In this document: one piece after another, positions 35,572-45,040 of the stretch
Numbering within the stretch: the stretch's first letter is position 1
Layout of the letters: each line of letters starts with the position of its first letter
Source: Methylicorpusculum oleiharenae
GTDB taxonomy: Bacteria; Pseudomonadota; Gammaproteobacteria; Methylococcales; Methylomonadaceae
DNA: 64,000 nucleotides
Assembly: GCF_009828925.2 (NCBI RefSeq)
Contig: NZ_WUTY02000001.1
Span: 2,076,492 to 2,140,491, forward strand
Reading direction: 5' to 3'
Program-made: the position numbers and the translations under genes
The notes under the pieces: generated by a model
Database searches by the model: none
What the model was told of the DNA's origin: nothing
The model's input: only the letters and a program-made list of their open reading frames with translations

Positions 35572-35823
35572 TTACTGTTGTGAGTGCTGTTTTTTATAGT
35601 GATGAACAGCAGCCGAAATTGCTGCTATCACGCCCGAGTCAATAGATTTTTTTTTGGCTGCAAGGCTTGGAATTGGTGGAGGGACGGCCAGTGGTTCTGG
35701 GAAAAAACGGGTAATAAGTGAAGACATTACGCTGATTGCGACCACCAGTAACGCTAAGAACAAGAATACAATGCCCATGCCTATCAGCATTAGTTCAACG
35801 CCGCTCTCTAACATTTCGTTCAT
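35572..35823 (-). CDS. oadG: oxaloacetate decarboxylase gamma subunit
   Basis: An 83-residue small membrane protein: one N-terminal helix (MNEMLESGVELMLIGMGIVF and on to about residue 35), a proline hinge (PEPLAVPPPIPS), then a cytoplasmic segment ending in HHYKKQHSQQ, where the histidines may bind Zn as in known OadG. The ATG at 35823 aligns with OadG starts; an ATG 16 codons earlier would add a non-family extension. It precedes oadA in the same orientation by about 90 bp. Confidence 0.85.
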   Translation of the reverse strand: MNEMLESGVELMLIGMGIVFLFLALLVVAISVMSSLITRFFPEPLAVPPPIPSLAAKKKSIDSGVIAAISAAVHHYKKQHSQQ

Positions 35824-36331
35824 AACTGATGACCAAAGTAAAAAAATTATCCAATGTAGAAATTGTATCATAAAGGCTTACAGGCGTTTTGAGCTGTTTT
35901 TCCATGCTATATCGATAGATTGATGCCGGGATTGCTTTGTTTTGATTGCTGTTCAAACGCAATCAGGAATGTTTTACGGACATCCTCTTTATAAAACTGG
36001 AAGCTTAGTGCCAAAATATTTGTGAGTTTGTCTTTGATTATTTTAATCCGGCAGCAGAGTATGCGGGTTATGGTGTTCTCGACAAAGCCATATGTATTGA
36101 TACATCGGTTGAAACTATCAGTCGATTGCTTTTGTCGTTATTGTTTGATGTGTTGTTTAAAGGTATCGAACGAACGCCGATTGAACATTAAAAATTCAAT
36201 CGCAATAGAGAAGGTTGGTTTAATCGGCGGTAGGCGGCATGTAAAGTTTTAATAGGGTCGTCATTTTTGACAGTGGATAATAAACAATCCAGTTAATGCG
36301 GTTAAGTATATTCAAATATTAGGTTGAGATA
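35824..36331. other. 508-bp region between oadG and msrB
   Basis: On the plus strand at about 36006-36190 a frame reads EFVFDYFNPAAEYAGYGVLD and ends GIERTPIEH with a stop, but it has no ATG or GTG start in frame. It is protein-like and may be a gene remnant or a non-canonically started small gene. Nothing else is recognised. Confidence 0.35.
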
Positions 36332-36727
36332 ATGACTAAACAAACAAATAAAACAGATGAATGGCAAGATAAATTAACCCCGGAACAATTTAATGTTTGC
36401 TGGAATAAAGGCACCGAACCCCCTTTTACCGGGAAATATGCAGACTGTAAAAAAGAGGGGATTTATCATTGTGTGTGCTGCGGAAATGCGCTTTTTGATT
36501 CTGCTGCCAAGTATGATTCGGGTTCCGGTTGGCCCAGCTTTTGGGATGCAATCTCGGAAAATAGCCTCGATCAAATCACCGATAACAGTCACGGGATGAG
36601 ACGGGTAGAAATAATCTGTAAAAATTGTGGTTCGCACTTGGGGCATGTTTTTAATGACGGACCAGAACCAACGGGGTTGCGTTATTGCATTAATTCAGCA
36701 TCGCTGGACTTGCAAGAAAGATCATGA
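36332..36727 (+). CDS. msrB: peptide-methionine (R)-S-oxide reductase
   Basis: A 131-residue enzyme that reduces methionine-R-sulfoxide in proteins. It has the zinc CxxC pairs CVCCG and CKNCGSHLGHVF, the substrate motif SGSGWPSFW, and the catalytic cysteine in RYCINSASL near the C-terminus. No signal peptide, so cytoplasmic. Its stop overlaps the aminopeptidase start (ATGA), so the genes are coupled. Confidence 0.95.
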   Translation: MTKQTNKTDEWQDKLTPEQFNVCWNKGTEPPFTGKYADCKKEGIYHCVCCGNALFDSAAKYDSGSGWPSFWDAISENSLDQITDNSHGMRRVEIICKNCGSHLGHVFNDGPEPTGLRYCINSASLDLQERS

Positions 36728-38025
36728 ACAGTAAACAGAGAGTTCAAAATTTATTAGACTTTATCGATGTAAGTCCGAGTCCATGGCATGCTGTCAACAC
36801 GATCCAGCAGAAGCTTCTGGATTGTGAGTTTGTCAGATTGAATGAACACGAACGCTGGCACTTAAAGCAGGGAGGCCGTTACTATGTGATACGCGACGAC
36901 TCTTCGATCATCCTATTTGTGATGGGGCAAAAACCGCTGGTGGAAACCGGTTTCAAAATCATTGGCGCTCATACCGATTCGCCGGGATTGCGATTAAAAC
37001 CCAATCCGGTGATGGGCGTAGATAATTTTGTCAGGATCGGCGTGGAAGTATATGGCGGACCGATTTTGGCCACCTTTACTGACAGAGATTTGAGCCTGGC
37101 CGGGAGGATTAGTTATCGATCCGACCAGGGGATATCAACCAAGCTGGTAGATTTTACGAGACCGTTGCTTCGGTTGCCTAATTTGGCGATTCATATGAAC
37201 CGAACCGTCAATGATGATGGCTTGAAATTAAATAAGCAGCTTGAACTGCCGCTGTTATTTTCACTGGTTAAAGATCAAATAACGCCCCAGCAGCAATTTT
37301 TGACAACATTGGCTGAACAGGCTGAAGTAGATGCTTCTGCAATTTTGTCCTGGGAGTTGAATGTTTATGATACTCAAAAGGGAGCCTTTTGGGGCGCTGA
37401 AGACGAGTTTTATGCGGACAGTCAGCTGGATAATCTGGCATCCTGTCATGCTGGGCTCACGGCGCTGCTGAATGACAAAGTTTTACAAGCGGACGCCACC
37501 CTGGTTTGTGCATTTTTTGATCATGAGGAAATAGGCAGTTCCACTTCTAAAGGCGCTGATGGCAGTTTTCTGTCGGACATTCTGCAACGCATTGGGATGA
37601 CGGCTGATGAGAGAAAAGGCGAGGAATATCAACGTGCTTTGGCAAGCAGCTTTATGATCAGCGCCGATATGGCTCATGCCTACCAGCCGAATTTTCCAAT
37701 GGCTTATGAGCCGGATCATAAAGTATTGGTCAATCATGGACCGGTTATAAAAGTCAATGCAAATCATAGGTATGCAACTAACAGCGTTTCTGAGGCCCTG
37801 TTCGCGTCCTGGTGTGAAGCCGTGAATGTGCGTTATCAAAAGTATGCGCATCGAACCGATTTACCCTGTGGCAGTACAATTGGTCCGTTGACTTCTGCCA
37901 GGCTGGGAATTAACACGGTAGATGTGGGTAATCCTATGTGGGCCATGCACAGTCTTAGGGAAAGTGCCGGGGTTGAAGATCATGCTGCAATCATTGAAGT
38001 TATGAAATGGTTTTTTCTGCATTGA
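36724..38025 (+). CDS. M18-family aspartyl aminopeptidase
   Basis: A 433-residue di-zinc aminopeptidase that removes N-terminal acidic residues. Metal and catalytic motifs of M18 are visible: IGAHTDSPGLRLKP near residue 80, DSQLDNLASCHAGL near 230, ACAFFDHEEIGSSTSKGADG near 265 and ISADMAHAYQPNF near 315, with a histidine close to the C-terminus in MWAMHSLRESAG. Length is typical. Start ATG overlaps msrB by four bases. Confidence 0.94.
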   Translation: MNSKQRVQNLLDFIDVSPSPWHAVNTIQQKLLDCEFVRLNEHERWHLKQGGRYYVIRDDSSIILFVMGQKPLVETGFKIIGAHTDSPGLRLKPNPVMGVDNFVRIGVEVYGGPILATFTDRDLSLAGRISYRSDQGISTKLVDFTRPLLRLPNLAIHMNRTVNDDGLKLNKQLELPLLFSLVKDQITPQQQFLTTLAEQAEVDASAILSWELNVYDTQKGAFWGAEDEFYADSQLDNLASCHAGLTALLNDKVLQADATLVCAFFDHEEIGSSTSKGADGSFLSDILQRIGMTADERKGEEYQRALASSFMISADMAHAYQPNFPMAYEPDHKVLVNHGPVIKVNANHRYATNSVSEALFASWCEAVNVRYQKYAHRTDLPCGSTIGPLTSARLGINTVDVGNPMWAMHSLRESAGVEDHAAIIEVMKWFFLH

Positions 38026-38428
38026 GTTTTTGACAGATAGCACTACTGATGCCTAAGCCTAGACAGTTCTAAAACCATATGAAGACTTGCCATGGGGTGT
38101 TGATTTAAACGCATAAGTCATGTAAATAGCAGCTAAGTATCTGAATTATAGAAGTTGAGCGGAGTTATTTTATACGGGTTAAGCTGTTTATTGCAGGGTC
38201 GGTGCTGATTGCGCTCTCATGGGAGGCGATCTTATATATTCCGTCTGGAAAAAGTACGTGGCTGTTGCAGTTGCGAATTGATTCGCAAAGCGGGGATAAA
38301 TCCACACCCTACAGAGACTTGATCCTACACTTAATGGCGATACCGCTGGGTTTGGGAGACCATAAACGGGTAAGCTATTTTTTATTCCAATCCTGAGCTT
38401 ATTTTTTCACTTGTTTGAGGGAATTTTT
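38026..38428. other. 403-bp region between aminopeptidase and GGDEF-EAL gene
   Basis: Apart from the possible small gene at 38202 nothing is recognised; the promoter of the GGDEF-EAL gene should lie here. Confidence 0.4.
38202..38396 (+). CDS. possible small membrane-anchored protein (start uncertain)
   Basis: From a GTG at 38202 a 64-residue protein can be read; the same frame is open upstream from about 38145 and adds RVKLFIAGS before VLIALSWEAILYIP, making a fuller N-terminal membrane segment. A GGAG at about 38160 lies before an in-frame ATA, an unusual start. The C-terminal half is soluble-looking (LRIDSQSGDKSTPYRDLILH). It ends about 30 bp before the c-di-GMP gene, in the same direction. 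No family recognised. Confidence 0.4.
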   Translation: MLIALSWEAILYIPSGKSTWLLQLRIDSQSGDKSTPYRDLILHLMAIPLGLGDHKRVSYFLFQS

Positions 38429-40825
38429 GTGCGATTAAGTCAATGGCGAGAAATGTATTATCGCTATATCAATAAATCAAGTATCAAACAAAAATTTTCT
38501 TTTGTCACATTTGGTACTTTCAGTATTCTTTTGCTACTGAACTGCAGTTTTATGGAAATAAAGGACTTGGCAAACATAAGGACATCAACAATTGAAGGTC
38601 TGGAAGCTGTTGCTGCCAATATAGGTTTTCATAGCGGTTCAGCGCTCAATTTGGACGATAGGGTGGTGGTTGAGGAAAATCTTCGGGTTAGTAAAGGGTT
38701 GGACTACATAGACCAAATTTGCATTTATGACACGAATGGGAATGTTTATAGCCGTTTGGCAAAAAGAGCCTCAGCATTGGTTTTTTGTCCCGTTTATTCA
38801 GATGTTAGTCAAAGTGTTTTGGGTTGGTTCAAAGTCACTATTTCATCGCCAATTCAATTTGAGAATAAAACAGTAGGGCTGGTCTTTATAGAAGCTGATC
38901 TTGGTCATTTGTATTGGGGTCAGCTTAACGTTTTTTATTGCATTCTTGGTATCCTCGCGGGAGCCAGCGTTTTCACCTATCTATTATCATTATATTTAAA
39001 TAAGAACATTATTTTACCTATCGGTCGATTGGTAAAGACACTCAAAAAAATCAGCATTGATAAAAACTACGAACTGCGTGCTCATAAAAGTAATAATGAT
39101 GAGGTCGGACTGTTAATCGATACCTTTAACGGTATGTTGGCTACGGTTGACAGGCAGAACAAAGCCCTGGTTGAAGCCAGAAACCGGTATCTTCTTTTAT
39201 TTGATGATAACCCATCAATGATATTCAATATTGAAGAAGAAGGTGGGATCATATCAGTCAACAAATTTGGGGCCCGTCAATTAAGTCAAACTGCAAACCG
39301 CTTACATGGGTTTTCACTTTTTGACTTTGTACATCCGGATGACCGTAATGAAATGCAACACGTCTTAAATATGTGTACCGCCGAGCTGGATAAAGTTCAC
39401 AAGCTGGAATTGAGGCTAATCTGTGTTGATAAAAAAGTCATCTGGGTTAGAGGTGCCATCCGATCTACCCGGCAAAGCAATGGAAAAGTGAATGTTTTAC
39501 TGGTTTGCGAAGATATTACTGAGACAAGAAAGCTTAACGAAAAAATTGCGCATCAGGCTAGACACGATGAATTGACCGGATTACTGAATCGTAGCGAATT
39601 CGACAGGCAAATTCAGCAAGCCTTGCTTTCTGCCCATAACAATAGAACTGAGTATGCCCTGTGCTACCTTGATTTGGATCAGTTTAAGGTAGTTAATGAT
39701 ACCTGCGGACATATTGCGGGAGATGAATTGCTCCGGCAGTTGGGCGCCTTGTTAAAAAAACAGATCCGCCAGGATGATTTATTGGCCCGTTTGGGTGGCG
39801 ACGAATTTGGCATTTTGATGCGCGGTTGTTTGTTGTCACAGGCTTACAACGCCTGTGAAAAAATTCGCAATGCGGTACAGAATTTTCAATTCGCTTGGGA
39901 AGATCGTCTTTTCAGAGTGGGAATCAGTATTGGCATAGCCAGCATTAACAGCATCAGCGGTAACAGTATTGAGTCGCTAAAAGAGGCTGATGCGGCCTGT
40001 TATGCCGCCAAAGAAAAAGGCCGTAACCGGGTGCATGTGTTCAGACCCAATGACCAGGAGTTGGCCTCACGGCAGGGTGAAATGCAATGGGTTGAAAAAA
40101 TTCAGCAAGGAATTATCAATAACCGGTTTTGTCTTTTTGGTCAGCCCATCGTGCCGATTGATAGCCGTGAAGAAGGTTTGCATTTTGAAACATTGATTCG
40201 CTATCAGGACGCCGATGGTCACATTATTCCACCCGGTGCATTTTTAACGGCCGCGGAACGCTACAATCTGGCCGCCGAATTGGATAAATGGGTCATTTCC
40301 ACGTTATTTGAATGGATGGCTAAAACACCCGGATTTATCGAAAACTTGGCTATGTGTTCGGTCAATTTGTCCGGGCTATCGCTATCCGATGAAACCATGC
40401 TCGACTTCATATCGGAGCAATTTAACAAATGGAAGATTCCTACTCATTGTATTTGTTTTGAAATAACCGAAACGGCGGCAATTGCCAGTTTGTCCAATGC
40501 GACCCACTTTATCAGGACGTTAAAACAAGAGGGCTGTTTTTTCTCGTTGGATGATTTTGGAAGCGGATTGTCATCGTTTGCTTATTTAAAGAATTTGCCT
40601 GTCGATTTTCTCAAGATAGACGGATTGTTTGTAAAAGATATTGTCGATGACAAAGTTGATTTGGCTATGGTGCGGTCAATTAATGAGGTCGGCCATGTCA
40701 TGGATAAAAAAACCATCGCCGAATTTGTAGAGAATGATGAAATTCTCAACATATTAAAACAACTGGGTGTCGACTATGCTCAGGGTTACGGAATTGGCAA
40801 ACCAGTGCCACTTTCCAAGCTATGA
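38429..40825 (+). CDS. membrane HAMP-PAS-GGDEF-EAL c-di-GMP enzyme
   Basis: A 798-residue inner-membrane protein. Two helices (about 25-45 and 170-190) enclose a periplasmic sensor domain; a HAMP linker (PIGRLVKTLKKISIDKNYEL) and a PAS domain (about 245-370, RYLLLFDDNPSMIFNIEEEG) follow. The cyclase has intact GGDEF (about 456-460) with the inhibitory RxxD site (RQDD) five residues before it. The EAL domain begins FETLIRYQD, so EAL is ETL, but the metal Glu remains and FEITET, DDFGSGLSS and KIDG are intact, so phosphodiesterase activity is plausible. The GTG at 38429 has GAGGGA six bases upstream; a TTG six codons earlier is weaker. Confidence 0.93.
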   Translation: MRLSQWREMYYRYINKSSIKQKFSFVTFGTFSILLLLNCSFMEIKDLANIRTSTIEGLEAVAANIGFHSGSALNLDDRVVVEENLRVSKGLDYIDQICIYDTNGNVYSRLAKRASALVFCPVYSDVSQSVLGWFKVTISSPIQFENKTVGLVFIEADLGHLYWGQLNVFYCILGILAGASVFTYLLSLYLNKNIILPIGRLVKTLKKISIDKNYELRAHKSNNDEVGLLIDTFNGMLATVDRQNKALVEARNRYLLLFDDNPSMIFNIEEEGGIISVNKFGARQLSQTANRLHGFSLFDFVHPDDRNEMQHVLNMCTAELDKVHKLELRLICVDKKVIWVRGAIRSTRQSNGKVNVLLVCEDITETRKLNEKIAHQARHDELTGLLNRSEFDRQIQQALLSAHNNRTEYALCYLDLDQFKVVNDTCGHIAGDELLRQLGALLKKQIRQDDLLARLGGDEFGILMRGCLLSQAYNACEKIRNAVQNFQFAWEDRLFRVGISIGIASINSISGNSIESLKEADAACYAAKEKGRNRVHVFRPNDQELASRQGEMQWVEKIQQGIINNRFCLFGQPIVPIDSREEGLHFETLIRYQDADGHIIPPGAFLTAAERYNLAAELDKWVISTLFEWMAKTPGFIENLAMCSVNLSGLSLSDETMLDFISEQFNKWKIPTHCICFEITETAAIASLSNATHFIRTLKQEGCFFSLDDFGSGLSSFAYLKNLPVDFLKIDGLFVKDIVDDKVDLAMVRSINEVGHVMDKKTIAEFVENDEILNILKQLGVDYAQGYGIGKPVPLSKL

Positions 40826-40892
40826 GTGCGCGGTAATAGCGGCCGTCAGCAAAATATTCCTCTTAAAAACCCTCTGCGGTTCCAATCTCGAC

Positions 40893-41522
40893 ATGTTCTG
40901 TACCAGTGACAATTTAGCCCCTAAGGACGGGGAGTTGTTTCACTTGAAAGGATTTTATCCAAAACCGGAAGCCGATCATTTGTTTGAAACCCTGATAAAT
41001 AACCTGGCTTGGCAGGAAGAAGCCATTTGGTTGTTTGGTCGCTGGGTCAAGGTGCCGCGGTTAATGTGTTGGTATGGCGATCCGCAGGCTCGCTATACCT
41101 ATTCAAAAGTTGAGCATATACCGTTGGCTTGGACACCTGACCTGATCGGTATTCGACAGCGGCTTGAAAAAACCTGCGGTCACTCTTTTAACAGCGTTCT
41201 GGCTAATTTGTACCGTGATGGCAAGGATTCAATGGGTTGTCATGCCGATAATGAAAAAGAACTGGGCCCCAATCCCGTTATTGCTTCAGTCAGTTTCGGT
41301 GACCACAGAATCTTCAGGTTGAGCCACAACACCACAAAATACCGTATTGATTTGGACCTGGAGCACGGTGATTTAGTGGTTATGGCGGGCAGATTACAAA
41401 ACCATTGGCGGCATAGCGTTCCTAAAACCAAGCAGATTAAGACTCAACGCATCAATTTGACGTTCAGGCAAGTTCTGACTGTTGAGAATAGGGCAGAAAA
41501 GGAACAAGAACGGGAAGCGTAA
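40893..41522 (+). CDS. AlkB-type 2OG-Fe(II) dioxygenase
   Basis: A 209-residue oxidative demethylase of nucleic acids, closer to the ALKBH2/3-like group (RLMCWYGDPQARYTYSK) than to E. coli AlkB. The iron ligands are seen in CHADNE (HxD) and HWRHSVPK, and the 2-oxoglutarate arginines in QRINLTFR; ASVSFGDHRIFRL is another family block. It would repair alkylated bases such as 1-methyladenine. The ATG at 40893 avoids overlap with the upstream gene; longer starts would overlap it by 59 bases. Start has no clear ribosome site. Confidence 0.88.
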   Translation: MFCTSDNLAPKDGELFHLKGFYPKPEADHLFETLINNLAWQEEAIWLFGRWVKVPRLMCWYGDPQARYTYSKVEHIPLAWTPDLIGIRQRLEKTCGHSFNSVLANLYRDGKDSMGCHADNEKELGPNPVIASVSFGDHRIFRLSHNTTKYRIDLDLEHGDLVVMAGRLQNHWRHSVPKTKQIKTQRINLTFRQVLTVENRAEKEQEREA

Positions 41523-41532
41523 ACTCCCGTTC
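41508..41532 (+). terminator. hairpin across the alkB-type gene stop
   Basis: GAACGGGA (41508-41515) pairs with TCCCGTTC (41525-41532) over the stop codon. No T-run follows; weak terminator between convergent genes. Confidence 0.4.
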
Positions 41533-41585
41533 CTTAACATTAAACCAAATACCGTCGTTTGTGCATCAAATGATGTTTGCAAGTT

Positions 41586-42863
41586 TTATGGCTTTATTGC
41601 CTTAAAGCCGATATCGGTACGGTAATACATGGCATCCCAATGTATCTTTTGAGCCAGGGCATAGGCTTTTTCTTGCGCTGCTTTGACCGTGTCACCCAGG
41701 GCGCAAGCGCATAATACCCGCCCCCCATTAGTGATAACTTGGCCGTCTTGCAACAAAGTACCGGCATGAAACACTTTACAATCAGCGTCTTCAGAGTCGG
41801 GTAAGCCTGTTATGACGTCGCCTTTTTGATACTGGTCAGGGTAACCGCCTGCAGCCAGAACTACGCCCAGAGCCGGACGCTCATCCCATTCGGTTTCCAT
41901 GGTATCGAGATTACCCCCTAATGCGGCCTCACACAGCGTCACCAAATCGCTGTTCAGTCGCATCATAATAGGCTGGGTTTCAGGATCTCCAAACCGGCAG
42001 TTAAATTCCAGTACTTTAATGCTGCCGTCAGGGCTGATCATTAAACCGGCATATAAAAATCCCGTATAAGTATTGCCGTCTGCTGCCATGCCTTTAAGTG
42101 TAGGGGCAATCACTTCCTGCATCACTCGGTTATGAATGGCATCCGTAACAACCGGTGCCGGGGAGTACGCTCCCATGCCGCCGGTGTTAGGGCCCTGGTC
42201 CCCGTTATCACGCGCTTTATGATCTTGTGAGGTGGCCATGGGCAGTGCATGCAGGCCATCGGCAATGACGATAAAGCTGGCTTCTTCCCCTGCCAAAAAT
42301 TCCTCGATAACCACGCGGCTACCGGCTTCGCCAAACGCATTGCCTGACAGCATATCATTTACGGCAGATATGGCTTCTTGTTCGGTTTGAGCGACTATCA
42401 CGCCTTTGCCTGCGGCAAGGCCGTCTGCTTTGACTACGATAGGCGCGCCCTTATTTTGAATATAGTCAATGGCTTTTTCCGCATCGGTAAACGTTTCATA
42501 GTCTGCGGTAGGTATATGATGCCGTGCCATGAAGTCTTTACTGAAACGCTTGGAGCCTTCAAGCTGTGCCGATTTGGCGGTTGGACCGAAACAGTTAAGT
42601 CCGGCTGCGCTAAATTGATCGACAATGCCGTTTACCAAAGGTATTTCCGGCCCTACGATAGTTAAATCAATGGCTTGGTGCCTGGCAAAGGCAAGCAGTT
42701 CAGGGATGTTATCGGCTGCAATAGCGACATTTTCGAGCTGAGGTTCAAGTGCGGTGCCGGCATTTCCAGGGGCGACAAAAACTTTTTTTACTCGGGGTGA
42801 CTGGGCTGCTTTCCATGCCAGGGCATGTTCACGACCGCCATTGCCGACGATTAATATTTTCAT
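41586..42863 (-). CDS. purD: phosphoribosylamine-glycine ligase
   Basis: A 425-residue ATP-grasp enzyme of purine synthesis joining glycine to phosphoribosylamine. The N-terminal MKILIVGNGGREHALAWK, FGPTAKSAQLEGSK, the ATP-binding VKADGLAAGKGV, the GDQGPNTGGMGAYSP block and the metal-binding LEFNCRFGDPETQ are all present. It is downstream of purH by about 185 bp, same strand. Confidence 0.97.
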   Translation of the reverse strand: MKILIVGNGGREHALAWKAAQSPRVKKVFVAPGNAGTALEPQLENVAIAADNIPELLAFARHQAIDLTIVGPEIPLVNGIVDQFSAAGLNCFGPTAKSAQLEGSKRFSKDFMARHHIPTADYETFTDAEKAIDYIQNKGAPIVVKADGLAAGKGVIVAQTEQEAISAVNDMLSGNAFGEAGSRVVIEEFLAGEEASFIVIADGLHALPMATSQDHKARDNGDQGPNTGGMGAYSPAPVVTDAIHNRVMQEVIAPTLKGMAADGNTYTGFLYAGLMISPDGSIKVLEFNCRFGDPETQPIMMRLNSDLVTLCEAALGGNLDTMETEWDERPALGVVLAAGGYPDQYQKGDVITGLPDSEDADCKVFHAGTLLQDGQVITNGGRVLCACALGDTVKAAQEKAYALAQKIHWDAMYYRTDIGFKAIKP

Positions 42864-43048
42864 AATGAGATCTCACTCGGGGTACGCTGGGCGTTGATTG
42901 CAGGTCAAAAGCGTGATGTCTAAAGACCTGCCGGTGTTTATCAATTAAAGGATGAACTCAATGCCCTCACCTGAAACCTCCGCATGATATTTGCCGGTAT
43001 CAGGTGGTCCAAGGACTCATCCGGTAATGAATGCTGTTTGTCAGTAGC

Positions 43049-44608
43049 TTAATGCCGAAAATGACGCATGCCAGTGAATACCATGGCAATATCATGTTCG
43101 TTGGCTGCAGCAATGACTTCATCATCACGCATCGAGCCACCCGGTTGAATCACCGCACGGATACCGGCTCCGGCTGCCGAATCAATCCCGTCCCGGAAGG
43201 GGAAAAATGCATCTGAAGCCATTACCGATCCTTCGACTGCAAGACCTTCATCCGCGGCTTTGATGCCGGCAATTTTAGCCGAATAAACCCGGCTCATTTG
43301 CCCTGCGCCTACGCCAATCGTTCTTTCGTTTTGGCCATAAACAATGGCATTTGATTTCACAAATTTTGCGACTTTCCAGGCAAATAGCAGATCGCGCATT
43401 TCCTGTTCGGTGGGAGCTCGCTGGCTGACCAGTTTTAAATCTGACGCAGTAATCGTGCCTATGTCTTTGTCCTGGACCAGCAGTCCGCCGGAAACGCGTT
43501 TGAAATCAAGTGTGGGATCCTGATTGTCTTGCCAGTAACCACAGCTTAGAACACGAATATTCTGTTTGGCAGCAAGCACTGCAAGTGCTTCACTTTGAAT
43601 GGTCGGGGCGATGATGACTTCAACAAACTGCCTTTTGATAATTTCCGTTGCAGTTGCGCTATCAAGTTCACGGTTGAAAGCAATGATGCCGCCGTATGCC
43701 GAAGTCGGGTCGGTCGCATAGGCCAAGTCGTAAGCCTCTAAGTTAGTCTCTGCAACGGCAACACCGCAAGGATTGGCGTGTTTGACGATGACGCAGGCTG
43801 AACGGTCTGAAAACGATTTAACGCATTCCAACGCGGCATCCGTGTCTGCGATATTGTTGAATGACAGCTCTTTGCCCTGATGCTGAATGGCAGAAGCCAC
43901 GGTTCCTGGTTTTGGATAATGATCACGGTAAAAGGCGGCTTGCTGGTGGGGATTTTCCCCGTAGCGCATCGTTTGAACACGTTTGAATTGAAGGTTCAGA
44001 GTTTCAGGAAACTGTTGTTGATTAGCCTGGGCCAGGTAACTGGCTATCATGGTGTCGTAGTCTGCGGTATGTTCAAAACAGTTCAGCGCCAGATTAAAGC
44101 GGGTGGCTTGAGTCAATTCGCCGTGTTGCGCCGCCAATTCAGCCAGTAACAGCGGGTAATCTTCCGGATTAACTACAACCGCCACATCATTATGATTTTT
44201 GGCAGCAGCGCGGATCATTGTCGGGCCACCTATGTCGATGTTCTCAATGGCTGTCTCCAGATCACAATCAGGTTTGGCGATGGTTTGGGCAAAAGGATAG
44301 AGATTCACGACCACCATATCGATAGGTTGAATGCCATGAGCGGCCATGATCTGATCGTCGATGCCGCGCCGGCCTAAAATGCCGCCATGGATTTTAGGGT
44401 GCAAGGTTTTGACCCGGCCGTCCATCATTTCCGGAAAACCGGTGTAGTCGGATACTTCAATGACTGGAATGCCTTGTTCGGACAAGAGTTTTGCCGTACC
44501 GCCGGTGGACAGCAATTCGATGCCGCTTGCGCTGAGAGACCGGCAAAAATCGATAATACCGGTTTTATCCGAGACGCTGATCAGCGCGCGATTTATTTTT
44601 TTATTCAT
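43049..44608 (-). CDS. purH: bifunctional AICAR transformylase/IMP cyclohydrolase
   Basis: A 519-residue enzyme for the last two steps of IMP synthesis. The N-terminal cyclohydrolase has [24 protein letters not shown] and [14 protein letters not shown]; the C-terminal transformylase has [26 protein letters not shown], the [20 protein letters not shown] loop and [17 protein letters not shown]. Full length. Upstream neighbours fis and dusB, downstream purD, all on one strand, as in many gammaproteobacteria. Confidence 0.97.
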   Translation of the reverse strand: MNKKINRALISVSDKTGIIDFCRSLSASGIELLSTGGTAKLLSEQGIPVIEVSDYTGFPEMMDGRVKTLHPKIHGGILGRRGIDDQIMAAHGIQPIDMVVVNLYPFAQTIAKPDCDLETAIENIDIGGPTMIRAAAKNHNDVAVVVNPEDYPLLLAELAAQHGELTQATRFNLALNCFEHTADYDTMIASYLAQANQQQFPETLNLQFKRVQTMRYGENPHQQAAFYRDHYPKPGTVASAIQHQGKELSFNNIADTDAALECVKSFSDRSACVIVKHANPCGVAVAETNLEAYDLAYATDPTSAYGGIIAFNRELDSATATEIIKRQFVEVIIAPTIQSEALAVLAAKQNIRVLSCGYWQDNQDPTLDFKRVSGGLLVQDKDIGTITASDLKLVSQRAPTEQEMRDLLFAWKVAKFVKSNAIVYGQNERTIGVGAGQMSRVYSAKIAGIKAADEGLAVEGSVMASDAFFPFRDGIDSAAGAGIRAVIQPGGSMRDDEVIAAANEHDIAMVFTGMRHFRH

Positions 44609-44740
44609 GAAAATCTCTGGAGAAAGAATCGTAAAAGAAGCAGGAATGCAGAAAAATCAATACCGCAATAATGTTAACTAAAGAAAAAAAGATTAAGAGG
44701 AAACATTGTTCACTGGGTGCTGGTCATTTTGAGCTTTAAC

Positions 44741-45037
44741 TTATGAAAGTCCGTATTGTTCAAGCTTTTTTCTGAGCGTACTCCGGCTCAGTCCCAATAC
44801 CTTTGCTGCCTTGGTTTGATTATATCCGGCTTGTTGCAGGGTAATTTCCAGCAGCGGTTTCTCAACCTCACTGATCACCATCGCATAAAGTCCAGCTGTC
44901 TCATGTCCGTTTAGCTGCGCAAAATAATGCTCTACGGCTTGTTTGACATGAATAGAAAGGGGAATTTGGGTGGTTTCTTTACTGTTGATATTGATCACCT
45001 TAGCGGATTTGTGCATTGCTTCCATTGTGCTGTTCAT
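44741..45037 (-). CDS. fis: DNA-binding protein Fis
   Basis: A 98-residue nucleoid protein, same size as E. coli Fis. The C-terminal HTH reads LLEITLQQAGYNQTKAAKVLGLSRSTLRKKL, typical of Fis/NtrC-type helices. Fis bends DNA, activates rRNA promoters and influences replication and recombination. It starts 3 bp after dusB, the same operon order as in E. coli, so its expression is likely linked to growth. Confidence 0.95.
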   Translation of the reverse strand: MNSTMEAMHKSAKVININSKETTQIPLSIHVKQAVEHYFAQLNGHETAGLYAMVISEVEKPLLEITLQQAGYNQTKAAKVLGLSRSTLRKKLEQYGLS

Positions 45038-45040
45038 TTC

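Noticed and set aside
36022-36252. 76-codon frame between oadG and msrB
   Set aside because: Its translation is low-complexity hydrophobic/basic, and the alternate frame in the same stretch is more protein-like.
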